From CAVUBL01 sp963739795 (GTDB lineage Bacteria; Acidobacteriota; Thermoanaerobaculia; Multivoradales; DATKCC01): a stretch of 64,000 nucleotides of DNA. Every line of letters starts with the position of its first letter. The stretch's first letter is position 1. Below the pieces are notes generated by a model. The model saw only the letters and a list, made by a program, of their open reading frames with translations. It was not told where the DNA came from and made no database searches. Location of the stretch: assembly GCA_963739795.1 (NCBI GenBank), contig CAVUBL010000022.1, positions 172,312-236,311 of the forward strand. The letters run 5' to 3'. Shown one piece after another: positions 29,069 to 37,112 of the stretch. The position numbers and the translations under genes are program-made.

Positions 29069-29139
29069 ATTCCTGTCCTCTCCGCCATCGAGCGCGCCTC
29101 CGGAAACCGAGGGGGCTCGGCGCCGGGCCTGTCGAGCGC

Positions 29140-29916
29140 TCAAGAGGCCGCCATCGCGATCCGCTCATCCCCCTTGGAAATCCCCAGGATCCAAGGACCC
29201 TGGTCGGTCACCGCCACCGAATACTCGAAATGGGCCGAGAGGGAACCGTCCGCGGTGCGGGCGGTCCAGCCGTCGGCGTCGATCTCGTGCTCCGCGACGC
29301 CGGCGTTGACCATCGGCTCGATGGCGAGAACCAGGCCGGGCTTGAGGCGCGGCCCCTTGCCCGGCCTGCCGAAGTTGGGCACCTGTGGATCCTCGTGGAG
29401 AGAGGTGCCCACGCCGTGCCCCACGAACTCCCGAACCACGGAGAAACCGGAGGCCTCGGCGTGCTCCTGGACCGTATGCCCGATGTCCGAGAGGCGCCCG
29501 CCGACCACCACCTGACCGACGGCCAGCTCGAGGGACTCCCGGGTCACCCGCAGGAGCCGCTCGGCCTCGGCCGAGACCTTGCCCACCGGGAAAGTCCGCG
29601 CCGCGTCCCCGTAGTAGCCGTCGTAGACCACTCCGCAGTCCACACCGACGATGTCGCCTTCGGCCAGCGGCCGGTCGTTGGGGATGCCGTGGACGATCTC
29701 GTCGTTGACCGACGTGCAGAGCGTCGCCGGGTAGCCCCGGTAATCCAGGAACGCCGGAACCGCGCCGGCCTCCCGGATCGTCGCCTCCGCCCAGCGGTCG
29801 AGCTCGCGGGTGGTCACTCCCGGGCGGATCGCCTCCGCGACGCCGTCGAGCACCCGGTGGACGATCCGGTTGGCCTCGTCCATGAGGTCGAGCTCTCCGT
29901 GGGTCTTGAGCACCAT
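29140..29916 (-). CDS. map: methionine aminopeptidase, type I
   Basis: Map removes the initiator methionine from new proteins. The 258-residue enzyme shows all five metal ligands: two Asp in VGVDCGVVYDGYYGDAAR, His in GHGVGTSLHEDP, Glu in AIEPMV and Glu in HFEYSVAVT. It lacks the N-terminal SH3-binding zinc extension (type Ia). ATG 29916 shares a base with the adk stop (TGATG), giving translational coupling in the standard secY-adk-map-infA order. Confidence 0.96.
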   Translation of the reverse strand: MVLKTHGELDLMDEANRIVHRVLDGVAEAIRPGVTTRELDRWAEATIREAGAVPAFLDYRGYPATLCTSVNDEIVHGIPNDRPLAEGDIVGVDCGVVYDGYYGDAARTFPVGKVSAEAERLLRVTRESLELAVGQVVVGGRLSDIGHTVQEHAEASGFSVVREFVGHGVGTSLHEDPQVPNFGRPGKGPRLKPGLVLAIEPMVNAGVAEHEIDADGWTARTADGSLSAHFEYSVAVTDQGPWILGISKGDERIAMAAS

Positions 29917-30494
29917 CAGGACACCGCCTCGAGAATGCGCGCGCTCACGGCCTCGATCGACCCGAGGCCGTCGACGCGGCGCAGCAGGCCCAACGTCTCG
30001 TAGTAGCCGACGAGGGGCTCGGTCTTCTGCCGGTAGACCCGCAGCCGTTCCCCGACCACCTCCTCCTTGTCGTCGGCCCGCCGGCGCGCCAGGGCCCGAT
30101 CCACCAGCTCCTTCTCGGGAGCGTCGAGGAGCACCACCGCGTCGAGGGCCTCGCCGGCGTCGGCGAGGATCCCGGCCAGCGTCTCGGCCTGCGGCAGGGT
30201 GCGCGGGTAGCCGTCGAGCAAGAAGCCCTGTCGGGCGTCGGAGTGGGCCAGGCGCTCGCGCACGACCTCCGCCATGGTGGCGTCGTCCACGAGGCCGCCG
30301 GAGTTCATGATGCCCTCGACCTTGCTCCCCAGCTCGGTGCCCGCCGCCACCGCCCCGCGGAGCATCTCGCCCGTGGAGATGGCAGGCACGCCCAGCTCTC
30401 CGGCCAGGATCTCCGCCTGGGTGCCCTTGCCCGAGCCCGGGGGCCCGAGGAAGACCAGCTTGCGGCCGGAGCCGCCGTCACGTCCGCCGGCCAC
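29916..30494 (-). CDS. adk: adenylate kinase (short form)
   Basis: Adk converts ATP and AMP to two ADP. The 192-residue protein has the P-loop GPPGSGKGTQ, the AMP-site STGEMLR and DGYPRT (Tyr for the common Phe), and a short LID without the zinc-binding cysteines, so this is the short type. The start is GTG 30494, overlapping the secY 3' end by 17 bases. Confidence 0.95.
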   Translation of the reverse strand: MAGGRDGGSGRKLVFLGPPGSGKGTQAEILAGELGVPAISTGEMLRGAVAAGTELGSKVEGIMNSGGLVDDATMAEVVRERLAHSDARQGFLLDGYPRTLPQAETLAGILADAGEALDAVVLLDAPEKELVDRALARRRADDKEEVVGERLRVYRQKTEPLVGYYETLGLLRRVDGLGSIEAVSARILEAVS

Positions 30495-31860
30495 GGACCC
30501 TCCCCCGTTTCATGAAGCCCTCGTAGTTGCGCATGACGAGCTGGCTCTCCACCTGCTGGATGAAGTCCATGGCCACGCCCACCACGATGAGCAGCGAGGT
30601 ACCGCCGAAGTAGAACTGAATCCCCAAGCCCTCGGTGACCCACGCCGGCAGGTAGGGATCGATCCGGGGGCCGAGCCAGGGCAGGCTGCCGAGGGCGATA
30701 CCGCGGAGCAGGAAGTCCGGCAGCACCGACACGGCGGCCAGGTAGATCGCGCCGACCAGCGTGATCCGGGTCAGGATCCGGTCGATGTACTCGGCGGTGC
30801 GCTTGCCCGGCCGGATGCCCGGGATGAACCCGCCGTACTTGCGCATGTTGTCGGCCAGGTCCGCCGGGTTGAAGATGATCGACACGTAGAAGTAGCAGAA
30901 GAAGATGATCGCCGCCACGTAGAGCACGTAGTAGAGCGGCTGGCCGTAGCCCACGGTCCGCGCCAGGGTCTGGACCCACTCGTTCTTGAAGAACCCGCCG
31001 ATGGTCGCCGGCAACATGACCACCGAGCTGGCGAAGATCACGGGGATCACGCCGCCGGTGTTGACCCGCAGCGGCAGGTAGGTCGACTGGCCACCGTAGA
31101 TCCGGCGTCCCACCACCCGCTTGGCGTACTGCACCGGGATGCGGCGCTGCGCGCGCTCCATGTAGACGATAAACGCCACCACGACGAGCATGAAGACCAC
31201 CAGCACCAGCACGCCGAGGAGCTTCAGCTCTCCCTGGCGGATGCTCTCGAGGGTGGTGAAGATGCCCCGCGGTAGACCCACCACGATGCCGGCGAAGATG
31301 ATGAGCGAGATGCCGTTTCCGATGCCCCGCTCGCTGATCTGCTCGCCGAGCCACATGACGAAGGCGCACCCGGTGGTCAGGGTCAGGATGGTGAGCAGCC
31401 GGAAGCCCCAGCCCTGATGGGGAACCAGGGGCGCGCCGCCGGGGGCGGTTTGGTTCTCCAGGAAGAAGGCGATGCCGGTCGACTGGATGACGGAGATGGC
31501 GACCGTGCCGTAGCGGGTGTACTGGGTGATCTTGCGCCGCCCGAGCTCGCCTTCTTTCGACAGCTTCTCGAGGTAGGGCCACACCACCGTCAGGAGCTGC
31601 AGGATGATCGACGCCGTAATGTACGGCATGATGCCCAAGGCGAAGACCGCGAACCGCCGCAAGCTGCCGCCGGTGAAGGTGTTGACGAAGCCGAAGATCG
31701 TGCCCTGGGTCTGCTGCATGAACGCGATCAACGCCTGGGGATCGACCCCGGGCGTCGGGATGTGGCAGCCGATCCGGTAGACCGCGAGCAGCCCGAAGGT
31801 GAACATCAACCGCTTGCGCAGGTCCGGGATCGCGAAGACGTTGCGGAAGCTCTCAATCAC
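30478..31860 (-). CDS. secY: protein translocase subunit SecY
   Basis: SecY forms the protein-conducting channel of the Sec translocon. The 460-residue protein has ten membrane helices, the conserved GVDPQALIAFM region before helix 2 and plug, the loop YLPLRVNTGGVIPVIFASS, and the cytoplasmic loop FNPADLADNMRKYGGFIPGI. The start is GTG 31860, overlapping the rplO stop (GTGA). Its partner SecE is encoded at 60412-60612. Confidence 0.97.
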   Translation of the reverse strand: MIESFRNVFAIPDLRKRLMFTFGLLAVYRIGCHIPTPGVDPQALIAFMQQTQGTIFGFVNTFTGGSLRRFAVFALGIMPYITASIILQLLTVVWPYLEKLSKEGELGRRKITQYTRYGTVAISVIQSTGIAFFLENQTAPGGAPLVPHQGWGFRLLTILTLTTGCAFVMWLGEQISERGIGNGISLIIFAGIVVGLPRGIFTTLESIRQGELKLLGVLVLVVFMLVVVAFIVYMERAQRRIPVQYAKRVVGRRIYGGQSTYLPLRVNTGGVIPVIFASSVVMLPATIGGFFKNEWVQTLARTVGYGQPLYYVLYVAAIIFFCYFYVSIIFNPADLADNMRKYGGFIPGIRPGKRTAEYIDRILTRITLVGAIYLAAVSVLPDFLLRGIALGSLPWLGPRIDPYLPAWVTEGLGIQFYFGGTSLLIVVGVAMDFIQQVESQLVMRNYEGFMKRGRVRGRRT

Positions 31861-32306
31861 CGGTCCAGCTCCTCACAGGAGCCACCCGCGGCCTCGATCT
31901 TCTCGCGGGCGGACTTGGAGAAGGCATGGGCCTTGACGGTGAGCTTCGCCTTGAGCTCGCCGTCGCCCAGGACCTTGAGCGGCTTGTTGCGGTGCGCCAG
32001 CCCGGCCGCGGCCAGGCTTTCCGGCGTCACCTCCGTGCCGGCGCCCTCCGGGAGAGCGGCGAGATCCCCGACGTTGACCACGGTGTACTCGATGCGGAAG
32101 ATGTTGGTGAAGCCGCGCTTCGGCAGCCGGCGCACGAGGGGCATCTGGCCGCCCTCGAACCCGGGCCGCCGGCGGTAGCCGGAACGGGACTTCTGGCCCT
32201 TGCTTCCCCGGCCCGCAGTCTTGCCCAGCCCCGAGCCCGGGCCCCGGCCCACGCGCTTCCTGTCCGTCTTGCTCCCCTTGGCCGGAGAGAGGTCGTCGAG
32301 TCTCAT
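31857..32306 (-). CDS. rplO: 50S ribosomal protein L15
   Basis: A 149-residue protein beginning MRLDDLSPAKGSKTDRKRVG, then the Gly/Arg-rich extension GRGPGSGLGKTAGRGSKGQK that enters the large subunit, and the C-terminal globular domain. ATG 32306 overlaps the rpmD stop by four bases (ATGA), and its own stop overlaps secY. The in-frame sequence upstream is shadow of rpmD. Confidence 0.96.
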   Translation of the reverse strand: MRLDDLSPAKGSKTDRKRVGRGPGSGLGKTAGRGSKGQKSRSGYRRRPGFEGGQMPLVRRLPKRGFTNIFRIEYTVVNVGDLAALPEGAGTEVTPESLAAAGLAHRNKPLKVLGDGELKAKLTVKAHAFSKSAREKIEAAGGSCEELDR

Positions 32307-32512
32307 GGTTCGTCCTCGATGATTTCCACCAGGTGAGGGATCTTGGCCACCAGACCGCGAACCGCCGGGTCGTCGTTGCGCTCGACCGTGTGGCGGATCC
32401 GGCGCAGCCCGAGCCCCTGCAGGGCCTCGCGGTGCCGGCGCGGAGTCCCGATGGGGCTCCGCACCTGGCGGATTTTGATCGTCTTCGTCGTCGGGTCCGT
32501 GGTGCTTGCCAT
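32303..32512 (-). CDS. rpmD: 50S ribosomal protein L30
   Basis: A 69-residue L30 with the family core KIRQVRSPIGTPRRHREAL and LGLRRIRHTVERNDDPAVRG, ending in a strand LVEIIEDEP. It is slightly longer than the 58-60 residues of E. coli type because of its N-terminal Thr-rich extension. ATG 32512; 50 bases after rpsE. Confidence 0.94.
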   Translation of the reverse strand: MASTTDPTTKTIKIRQVRSPIGTPRRHREALQGLGLRRIRHTVERNDDPAVRGLVAKIPHLVEIIEDEP

Positions 32513-32562
32513 GGTTGGTGCTCCCGGTCGCTCGTCTTCGTCGTCGCTGCGCCCGCGCCGTA

Positions 32563-33099
32563 TCAGCCGGCCGGCTCACCGGCCGCCGCCGCGGCGGGGG
32601 TCGCCTCGTCCTGCGGCTCGCTCAAGCCCCGGAGCCGCCACACCTGCTCCTTCGAGCGCAGGGAGAGCAGCCCGGCGAAGGTCGCCTTGACCACGTTGTG
32701 CGGGTTGGTGGTGCCCAGGGACTTGGTGAGGATGTCCTGGATGCCCGCCGTCTCCACCACCGCCCGGACCGGGCCGCCGGCGATCACGCCGGTGCCGGGC
32801 GAGGCCGGCTTGAGGAGGACGCGGCCGGCGCCGAAGATGCCCACTACTTCGTGGGGAATGGTCCCATCGACCAGAGGAATGGCCACCATGTTCTTTTTGG
32901 CGATCTCGATCCCTTTGCGGATCGCCATGGGGACCTCCTTGGCCTTGCCGGAGCCGTAGCCCACCTTGCCGTTGCCGTCACCGATGACCACCAGGGCCGA
33001 GAACGAGAAGTTCTTACCGCCCTTGACCACCTTGGTGACTCGGTTGATGTGGACGACCTGCTCGAAGAGCTCGGTGTCGCGCTCGTAGTTCCTTGCCAA
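32563..33099 (-). CDS. rpsE: 30S ribosomal protein S5
   Basis: S5 helps decoding fidelity. The 178-residue protein has the dsRNA-binding N-terminal half (VVKGGKNFSFSALVVIGDGN) and the C-terminal half with GVIAGGPVRAVVETAGIQDI, wild-type in the region of fidelity mutations. The start is TTG 33099 with AGGAGG six bases ahead. An Ala-rich tail (TPAAAAAGEPAG) is an addition. Confidence 0.96.
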   Translation of the reverse strand: MARNYERDTELFEQVVHINRVTKVVKGGKNFSFSALVVIGDGNGKVGYGSGKAKEVPMAIRKGIEIAKKNMVAIPLVDGTIPHEVVGIFGAGRVLLKPASPGTGVIAGGPVRAVVETAGIQDILTKSLGTTNPHNVVKATFAGLLSLRSKEQVWRLRGLSEPQDEATPAAAAAGEPAG

Positions 33100-33108
33100 C
33101 GTAGCCTC

Positions 33109-33498
33109 CTAGAACTCTAGTCCCTTGTCCCGGGCCCCGTCGGCGAGCTCGCGGACCTTGCCGTGGTAGATGTAGCCACCCCGATCGAAGACCACCCGTT
33201 GGCAGCCCTTCTCCTTCGCCCGCTCCGCGAGGGCCTCGCCCACCAGCCGTGCGGCCTTCTTGCTCGCGGTCGACGAACCGCCGAGCTGTGCCCGCAGGCC
33301 CGGCTCGAGCGAGCTCGCCTGGGCCAGCGTCGCGCCCAGGTCGTCGTCGATGAGCTGAGCGTAGACATACCGCAGGCTCTTGAAGACCGCCAGACGCGGC
33401 CTCTCCTGACTTCCCCGGACCTTGCCCCGCACCCGTAGGTGGGCGCGGCGGCGGCGCTGCCACTTCTGCCGCGTCTTCTTCGCCAGATGCTCACTCAT
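33109..33498 (-). CDS. rplR: 50S ribosomal protein L18
   Basis: L18 carries 5S rRNA into the central protuberance. The 129-residue protein begins with a basic tail, then RPRLAVFKSLRYVYAQLIDD and the C-terminal FDRGGYIYHGKVRELADGAR typical of L18. ATG 33498; it lies nine bases before rpsE and 13 after rplF. Confidence 0.96.
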   Translation of the reverse strand: MSEHLAKKTRQKWQRRRRAHLRVRGKVRGSQERPRLAVFKSLRYVYAQLIDDDLGATLAQASSLEPGLRAQLGGSSTASKKAARLVGEALAERAKEKGCQRVVFDRGGYIYHGKVRELADGARDKGLEF

Positions 33499-33511
33499 CG
33501 CTTACCGCTCC

Positions 33512-34054
33512 TTACTTGGCCCCGGCCTTGCCGACCTTGCGACGCAGGATCTCGTCGGTGTACTTGACGCCCTTGCCCTTGTAGGGGTCGGGGCGGCGGA
33601 GGTGCCGGATCTCGGCGGCCACTTGCCCCACCCGTTGCTTGTCGGCCCCCGAGACCCGGACCCGATTGGCCCGGGCGTCCACCTCGATCTCGATGCCGTC
33701 CGGGATCGCGAAGATCACCGGGTGAGAGTAGCCGAGCGCGAAGTGCACCTCGCGGTCCTTGACCTCGGCCCGGTAACCGACGCCCACGATGTCCAGGCTC
33801 TTCGAGAACCCCGTGGTAGCGCCCTCGACGGCGTTGGCGATCAGCGACCGCAGCAGGCCGTGCATGGCCCGCTGAGGTCCCGCATCGCCGGGCCGCGAGA
33901 CGGTGAGGGTCGAGTCCTCGACCTTCACCGGGAAGTCGTCGAACAGCGGCTGCGAGACCTTGCCCTTGGGCCCTTCGGCCGTCAGCACCCCGGCGTCGAT
34001 CGACACCTTGGTGCCCTTGGGAATCTCGATCGGTGACTTGCCGATACGCGACAT
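33512..34054 (-). CDS. rplF: 50S ribosomal protein L6
   Basis: L6 binds near the factor-binding stalk base. The 180-residue protein begins MSRIGKSPIEIPKGTKV, has two repeated alpha/beta domains, and ends with the conserved RRPDPYKGKGVKYTDEIL segment. ATG 34054, ten bases after rpsH. Confidence 0.97.
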   Translation of the reverse strand: MSRIGKSPIEIPKGTKVSIDAGVLTAEGPKGKVSQPLFDDFPVKVEDSTLTVSRPGDAGPQRAMHGLLRSLIANAVEGATTGFSKSLDIVGVGYRAEVKDREVHFALGYSHPVIFAIPDGIEIEVDARANRVRVSGADKQRVGQVAAEIRHLRRPDPYKGKGVKYTDEILRRKVGKAGAK

Positions 34055-34064
34055 CGCTTGCTCC

Positions 34065-34463
34065 CTACCAGATCTCGCAGAGGAACTCGCCGCCCACGCC
34101 GCGATCGCGAGCCTGGGAGTCGGTCAGCAGCCCCTGGGAGGTGGACAGGACTCCCACGCCGAGACCGTTGCGCACCAGCGCCACGTCGGCGGCCTTGCGG
34201 TACACCCGGCGGCCGGGCTTCGAGACCCGCGCCATGTGGGTGATCGCCGGCGTGCCGATCCGGTCGTAGCGCAGGTAGATCCTGAGCTTGTTGACCGGAG
34301 TCGCCTCGACCAGGCGGAAGTTCCGGATGAATCCCTGGTCCTTCAGGATCTTGCACAGCTCGACCTTGACCCGCGACGTCGGCACGTCGAGCCGGTCGTG
34401 CTTGGCCAGGTGGGCGTTGCGGATCCTGGCCAGCAGGTCCGCGATGGGATCGTTCGTGCTCAT
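34065..34463 (-). CDS. rpsH: 30S ribosomal protein S8
   Basis: S8 binds 16S rRNA helix 21 and in E. coli represses the spc operon. The 132-residue protein starts MSTNDPIADLLARIRNA and ends with SQGLLTDSQARDRGVGGE followed by FLCEIW, the usual L-C-E/x-x-W end. ATG 34463 is chosen because the upstream in-frame extension is not conserved. Confidence 0.96.
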   Translation of the reverse strand: MSTNDPIADLLARIRNAHLAKHDRLDVPTSRVKVELCKILKDQGFIRNFRLVEATPVNKLRIYLRYDRIGTPAITHMARVSKPGRRVYRKAADVALVRNGLGVGVLSTSQGLLTDSQARDRGVGGEFLCEIW

Positions 34464-34495
34464 GGTCGTCAATCTCCTCGGCTTCGCCGCGGCGC

Positions 34496-34681
34496 CTACC
34501 AGCTCGACTTGGTGACGCCGGGGAGATAGCCCTGGAGCGCCAGGTTCCGGAAACAGATCCGGCACAGGGCGAACTTACGCATAAAGCCCCGCGGGCGGCC
34601 ACACACCCGACAGCGGTTGCGGTGTCGCACCGAATACTTGGGCCGGTTTCTCGTCTTCGCCTTCTTCGCCTCGGTCGCCAC
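34496..34681 (-). CDS. rpsZ: 30S ribosomal protein S14, zinc-binding type Z
   Basis: A 61-residue short S14 with the zinc knuckle CRVCGRPRGFMRKFALCRIC (two CxxC pairs), ending LPGVTKSSW. This C+ type replaces the longer zinc-free S14. The start is GTG 34681 with GAGGAGG nine bases upstream. It lies between rplE and rpsH as usual. Confidence 0.96.
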   Translation of the reverse strand: MATEAKKAKTRNRPKYSVRHRNRCRVCGRPRGFMRKFALCRICFRNLALQGYLPGVTKSSW

Positions 34682-34729
34682 TGGGGCTTCCTCCTCGCTA
34701 GCTACATCAATCGTTGCTCGCCGAGCGCC

Positions 34730-35317
34730 CTAGTGGGCGAACGGCATCCCGAGCTCCTTGAGCATGAACCGGGCCCGCTCGTCGTTGCCGGCCGTGGTCA
34801 CGATGGTCACGTTGAGACCCTTGACCTTGTCCACCTGGTTGTAGTCGATCTCCGGGAAGATCGTGTGCTCCCGGAGACCCAGGGTGTAGTTCCCCCGGCC
34901 GTCGAAGCTCTTGGACGGTACCCCCCGGAAGTCTCGAACCCGGGGCAGGGCGATGGAGATCAGCCGGTCCAGGAACTCCCACATGCGGTCGCCGCGCAGG
35001 GTCACCCGGCAGCCGATCGGCATGCCGGCCCGCAGCTTGAACGACGCGATCGACTTCTGGGCCCGGGTGATGGTGGGCCTCTGGCCGGCCAGCGCCGCCA
35101 GCTCTTCGACGGCGCCGTCGAGGAGCTTGATGTTCTGGATCGCTTCGCCCAGCCCGATGTTCAGGGAGATCTTCTCCAGGCGCGGCACGGCCATGGGGTT
35201 GTCCAGGCCGAACTCCTTGGCCAGCTTGGGAGCCACGTCGTCCGCGTACGTCGTCTTGAGACGCGGAACGTAGCCGTTGCCCGCCTTGGAGGAGCTCTTC
35301 TTCTTATCGTCGGCCAT
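34730..35317 (-). CDS. rplE: 50S ribosomal protein L5
   Basis: L5 binds 5S rRNA and contacts S13 across the subunit interface. The 195-residue protein has the core RLEKISLNIGLGEAI, ARKSIASFKLRAGMPIGCRVT-like region, and RDFRGVPSKSFDGRGNYTLG. A Lys/Ser-rich N-terminal tail adds about ten residues. ATG 35317; 22 bases after rplX. Confidence 0.96.
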   Translation of the reverse strand: MADDKKKSSSKAGNGYVPRLKTTYADDVAPKLAKEFGLDNPMAVPRLEKISLNIGLGEAIQNIKLLDGAVEELAALAGQRPTITRAQKSIASFKLRAGMPIGCRVTLRGDRMWEFLDRLISIALPRVRDFRGVPSKSFDGRGNYTLGLREHTIFPEIDYNQVDKVKGLNVTIVTTAGNDERARFMLKELGMPFAH

Positions 35318-35339
35318 CTTTGTCAGTCCTCGGTCCGCC

Positions 35340-35672
35340 TCAGCTCAGGACCGTGTCGCAGTTCTTGCACACCCGGGCCGCGCCGCCGTCCTCGAGGCGC
35401 GTGCGCCCCAGACGGCTCGGTTCGCCGCAGTTGGGGCAGATCACCTGGAGGTTCGAGACGGCGATGGGAGCCTCCCGCTCCAGGATGCCGCCCTGGACCC
35501 CTTGCTGGGGGTTCGGGCGGGTGTGCCTCTTGACCATGTTGATCCGCTCGACCACGGCCGTCCCCGCGACGGGGAAGACCCGGAGCACCTTGCCCCGCGC
35601 GCCGCGGTCCTTGCCGGCGGTGACCACTACCTGGTCGTTACGCTTCACGTGTACCTTGATCATCGTTTTCAT
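35340..35672 (-). CDS. rplX: 50S ribosomal protein L24 with C-terminal zinc ribbon
   Basis: L24 starts large-subunit assembly. The 110-residue protein has a KOW domain (VKRNDQVVVTAGKDRGARGK) and a C-terminal extension with CPNCG and CKNC pairs, about 20 residues apart, that make a zinc ribbon. This replaces the CxxC-free tail of the E. coli protein and is seen in many other phyla. Two in-frame ATGs (35672, 35663) are possible. Confidence 0.95.
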   Translation of the reverse strand: MKTMIKVHVKRNDQVVVTAGKDRGARGKVLRVFPVAGTAVVERINMVKRHTRPNPQQGVQGGILEREAPIAVSNLQVICPNCGEPSRLGRTRLEDGGAARVCKNCDTVLS

Positions 35673-35697
35673 CCTTCGACTCGCTCCGTTTCGGGCC

Positions 35698-36066
35698 TCA
35701 CAGCACCTCGGGAGCGAGGGAGACGATCTTCATGAACCGGCGCTCCCGAAGCTCCCGGGCCACCGGGCCGAAGACGCGGGTGCCAATCGGCTCGCCATCG
35801 TCGGTCACCAGCACGGCCGAGTTCGTGTCGAACCGGATGTAGCTGCCGTCGCGCCGCCGCTGCGCCTTCCGGGTGCGGACGATCACCGCCCGCACGACCT
35901 GGCCCTTCTTCACCGTGCCGTCGGGCACCGCTTCCTTCACCGAGGCTGTGATCACGTCGCCCAGACCGCCGTAGCGGCCGGTCGAGCCGCCCCGCATGGC
36001 GATGCAGGCGATGCGCTTGGCGCCCGAGTTGTCCGCGACGTCGAGGACACTTCCCATCTGGATCAT
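35698..36066 (-). CDS. rplN: 50S ribosomal protein L14
   Basis: A 122-residue L14, the exact usual length, beginning MIQMGSVLDVADNSGAKRI and ending in LAPEVL. Conserved GSTGRYGGLGDVITASVKEA and GTRVFGPVARELRER are present. It forms an intersubunit bridge with 16S helix 14. ATG 36066. Confidence 0.97.
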   Translation of the reverse strand: MIQMGSVLDVADNSGAKRIACIAMRGGSTGRYGGLGDVITASVKEAVPDGTVKKGQVVRAVIVRTRKAQRRRDGSYIRFDTNSAVLVTDDGEPIGTRVFGPVARELRERRFMKIVSLAPEVL

Positions 36067-36093
36067 CGCTGAATCCTCACTCGCTCCACCCGG

Positions 36094-36369
36094 TCACTCG
36101 GTGGGGGCCCGCTGGACGATCTCCTTGACCCTCCAGCGCTTGGTTTTCGACAGCGGACGGCTGGACTCGATCTCCACCACGTCTCCCACGCCGCACTGAT
36201 TGGCCTCGTCGTGGGCCGCGAACCTGGACCTGCGCTTCATCTGCCGGTGGTAGAGCGAGTGGGTGACGGTCTTGTCCACCGACACCACCACGGTCTTGTC
36301 CATCTTGGTGGACACGACCGTTCCCACCTTCGCCTGGCGCTTGCCGCGCCCTTTGCCGTTGTCTTCCAT
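36094..36369 (-). CDS. rpsQ: 30S ribosomal protein S17
   Basis: A 91-residue OB-fold protein with VGTVVSTKMDKTVVVSVD, the HSLYHRQMKRRSRFAAHDE loop and a C-terminal SRPLSKTKRWRV strand. ATG 36369 is preferred because GAGG lies nine bases ahead; a TTG three codons upstream is the alternative. It follows rpmC by 37 bases. Confidence 0.95.
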   Translation of the reverse strand: MEDNGKGRGKRQAKVGTVVSTKMDKTVVVSVDKTVTHSLYHRQMKRRSRFAAHDEANQCGVGDVVEIESSRPLSKTKRWRVKEIVQRAPTE

Positions 36370-36406
36370 CCTCGTCAACCTCGTCTCAGGCCTCGTCCCG
36401 CGACCG

Positions 36407-36613
36407 TCAGCTACCCGGCTCGGCGGCGCTGTTCTTCTCGTTGAGAACCGTCAGCACCCGGGCCAGGTCGCGCCGGACCTCGCGGATCTTCGACGGATTC
36501 TCGAGCTGTCCCGTGACTTTCTGCAGGCGCAGCGCGAAGAGCTGCTCCGCGAGCTCTTGCTCCTTGTCCCGGAGCTCCTGGGGCGTCTTGTCGCGCATCT
36601 CGTTCGCTCTCAT
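36407..36613 (-). CDS. rpmC: 50S ribosomal protein L29
   Basis: A 68-residue two-helix protein: MRANEMRDKTPQELRDKEQE, then LFALRLQKVTGQLENPSKI and VRRDLARVLTVLNEK. L29 sits beside L23 at the peptide exit. ATG 36613, 19 bases after rplP. Confidence 0.96.
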   Translation of the reverse strand: MRANEMRDKTPQELRDKEQELAEQLFALRLQKVTGQLENPSKIREVRRDLARVLTVLNEKNSAAEPGS

Positions 36614-36632
36614 CTCTCGAAGCCTCCCGCTC

Positions 36633-37052
36633 TCAGCGGATCCCTTCGTCCCGGGTCACGAACCGCGTCTTGATGGCGAGCTTGTGGGCGGCGAGGCGCA
36701 TGGCCTGAGCGGCCAGGTCCGCCGGGACGCCCTCGAGCTCGTAAAGGACCCGGCCCGGCTTGACCACCGCGACCCACTCCTCGGGGTTGCCCTTGCCCTT
36801 GCCCATCCGGGTCTCCAGGGGCTTCTTGGTGATCGGCTTGTCCGGAAACACGCGAATCCAGACCTTGCCGCCGCGCTTGACGTGTCGGGTGATCGCGATC
36901 CGGGCGGCTTCGATCTGCCGGGCCGTGACCCAGCCCACCTCGACCGCCTGGAGGCCGTACTCGCCGAAGGCGACGTAGTCGCCGCCCTTGGCCATGCCCC
37001 GGCGCCGGCCGCGTTGCTGCTTCCTGTACTTGACCTTCTTCGGCATCAGCAT
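36633..37052 (-). CDS. rplP: 50S ribosomal protein L16
   Basis: L16 helps place A-site tRNA. The 139-residue protein reads (ML)MPKKVKYRKQQRGRRRG at the start, then ARQIEAARIAITRHVKRGGK, IRVFPDKPITKKPLETRMGK and the C-terminal ALRLAAHKL-like helix. Two ATGs (37052, 37046) are possible. It follows rpsC by 60 bases. Confidence 0.96.
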   Translation of the reverse strand: MLMPKKVKYRKQQRGRRRGMAKGGDYVAFGEYGLQAVEVGWVTARQIEAARIAITRHVKRGGKVWIRVFPDKPITKKPLETRMGKGKGNPEEWVAVVKPGRVLYELEGVPADLAAQAMRLAAHKLAIKTRFVTRDEGIR

Positions 37053-37112
37053 CGCCGTGTCTCCTCGAGATCGTTCTCAGCCCCGTCGGTCCTTCGTCTC
37101 GACCCGGTCGCG

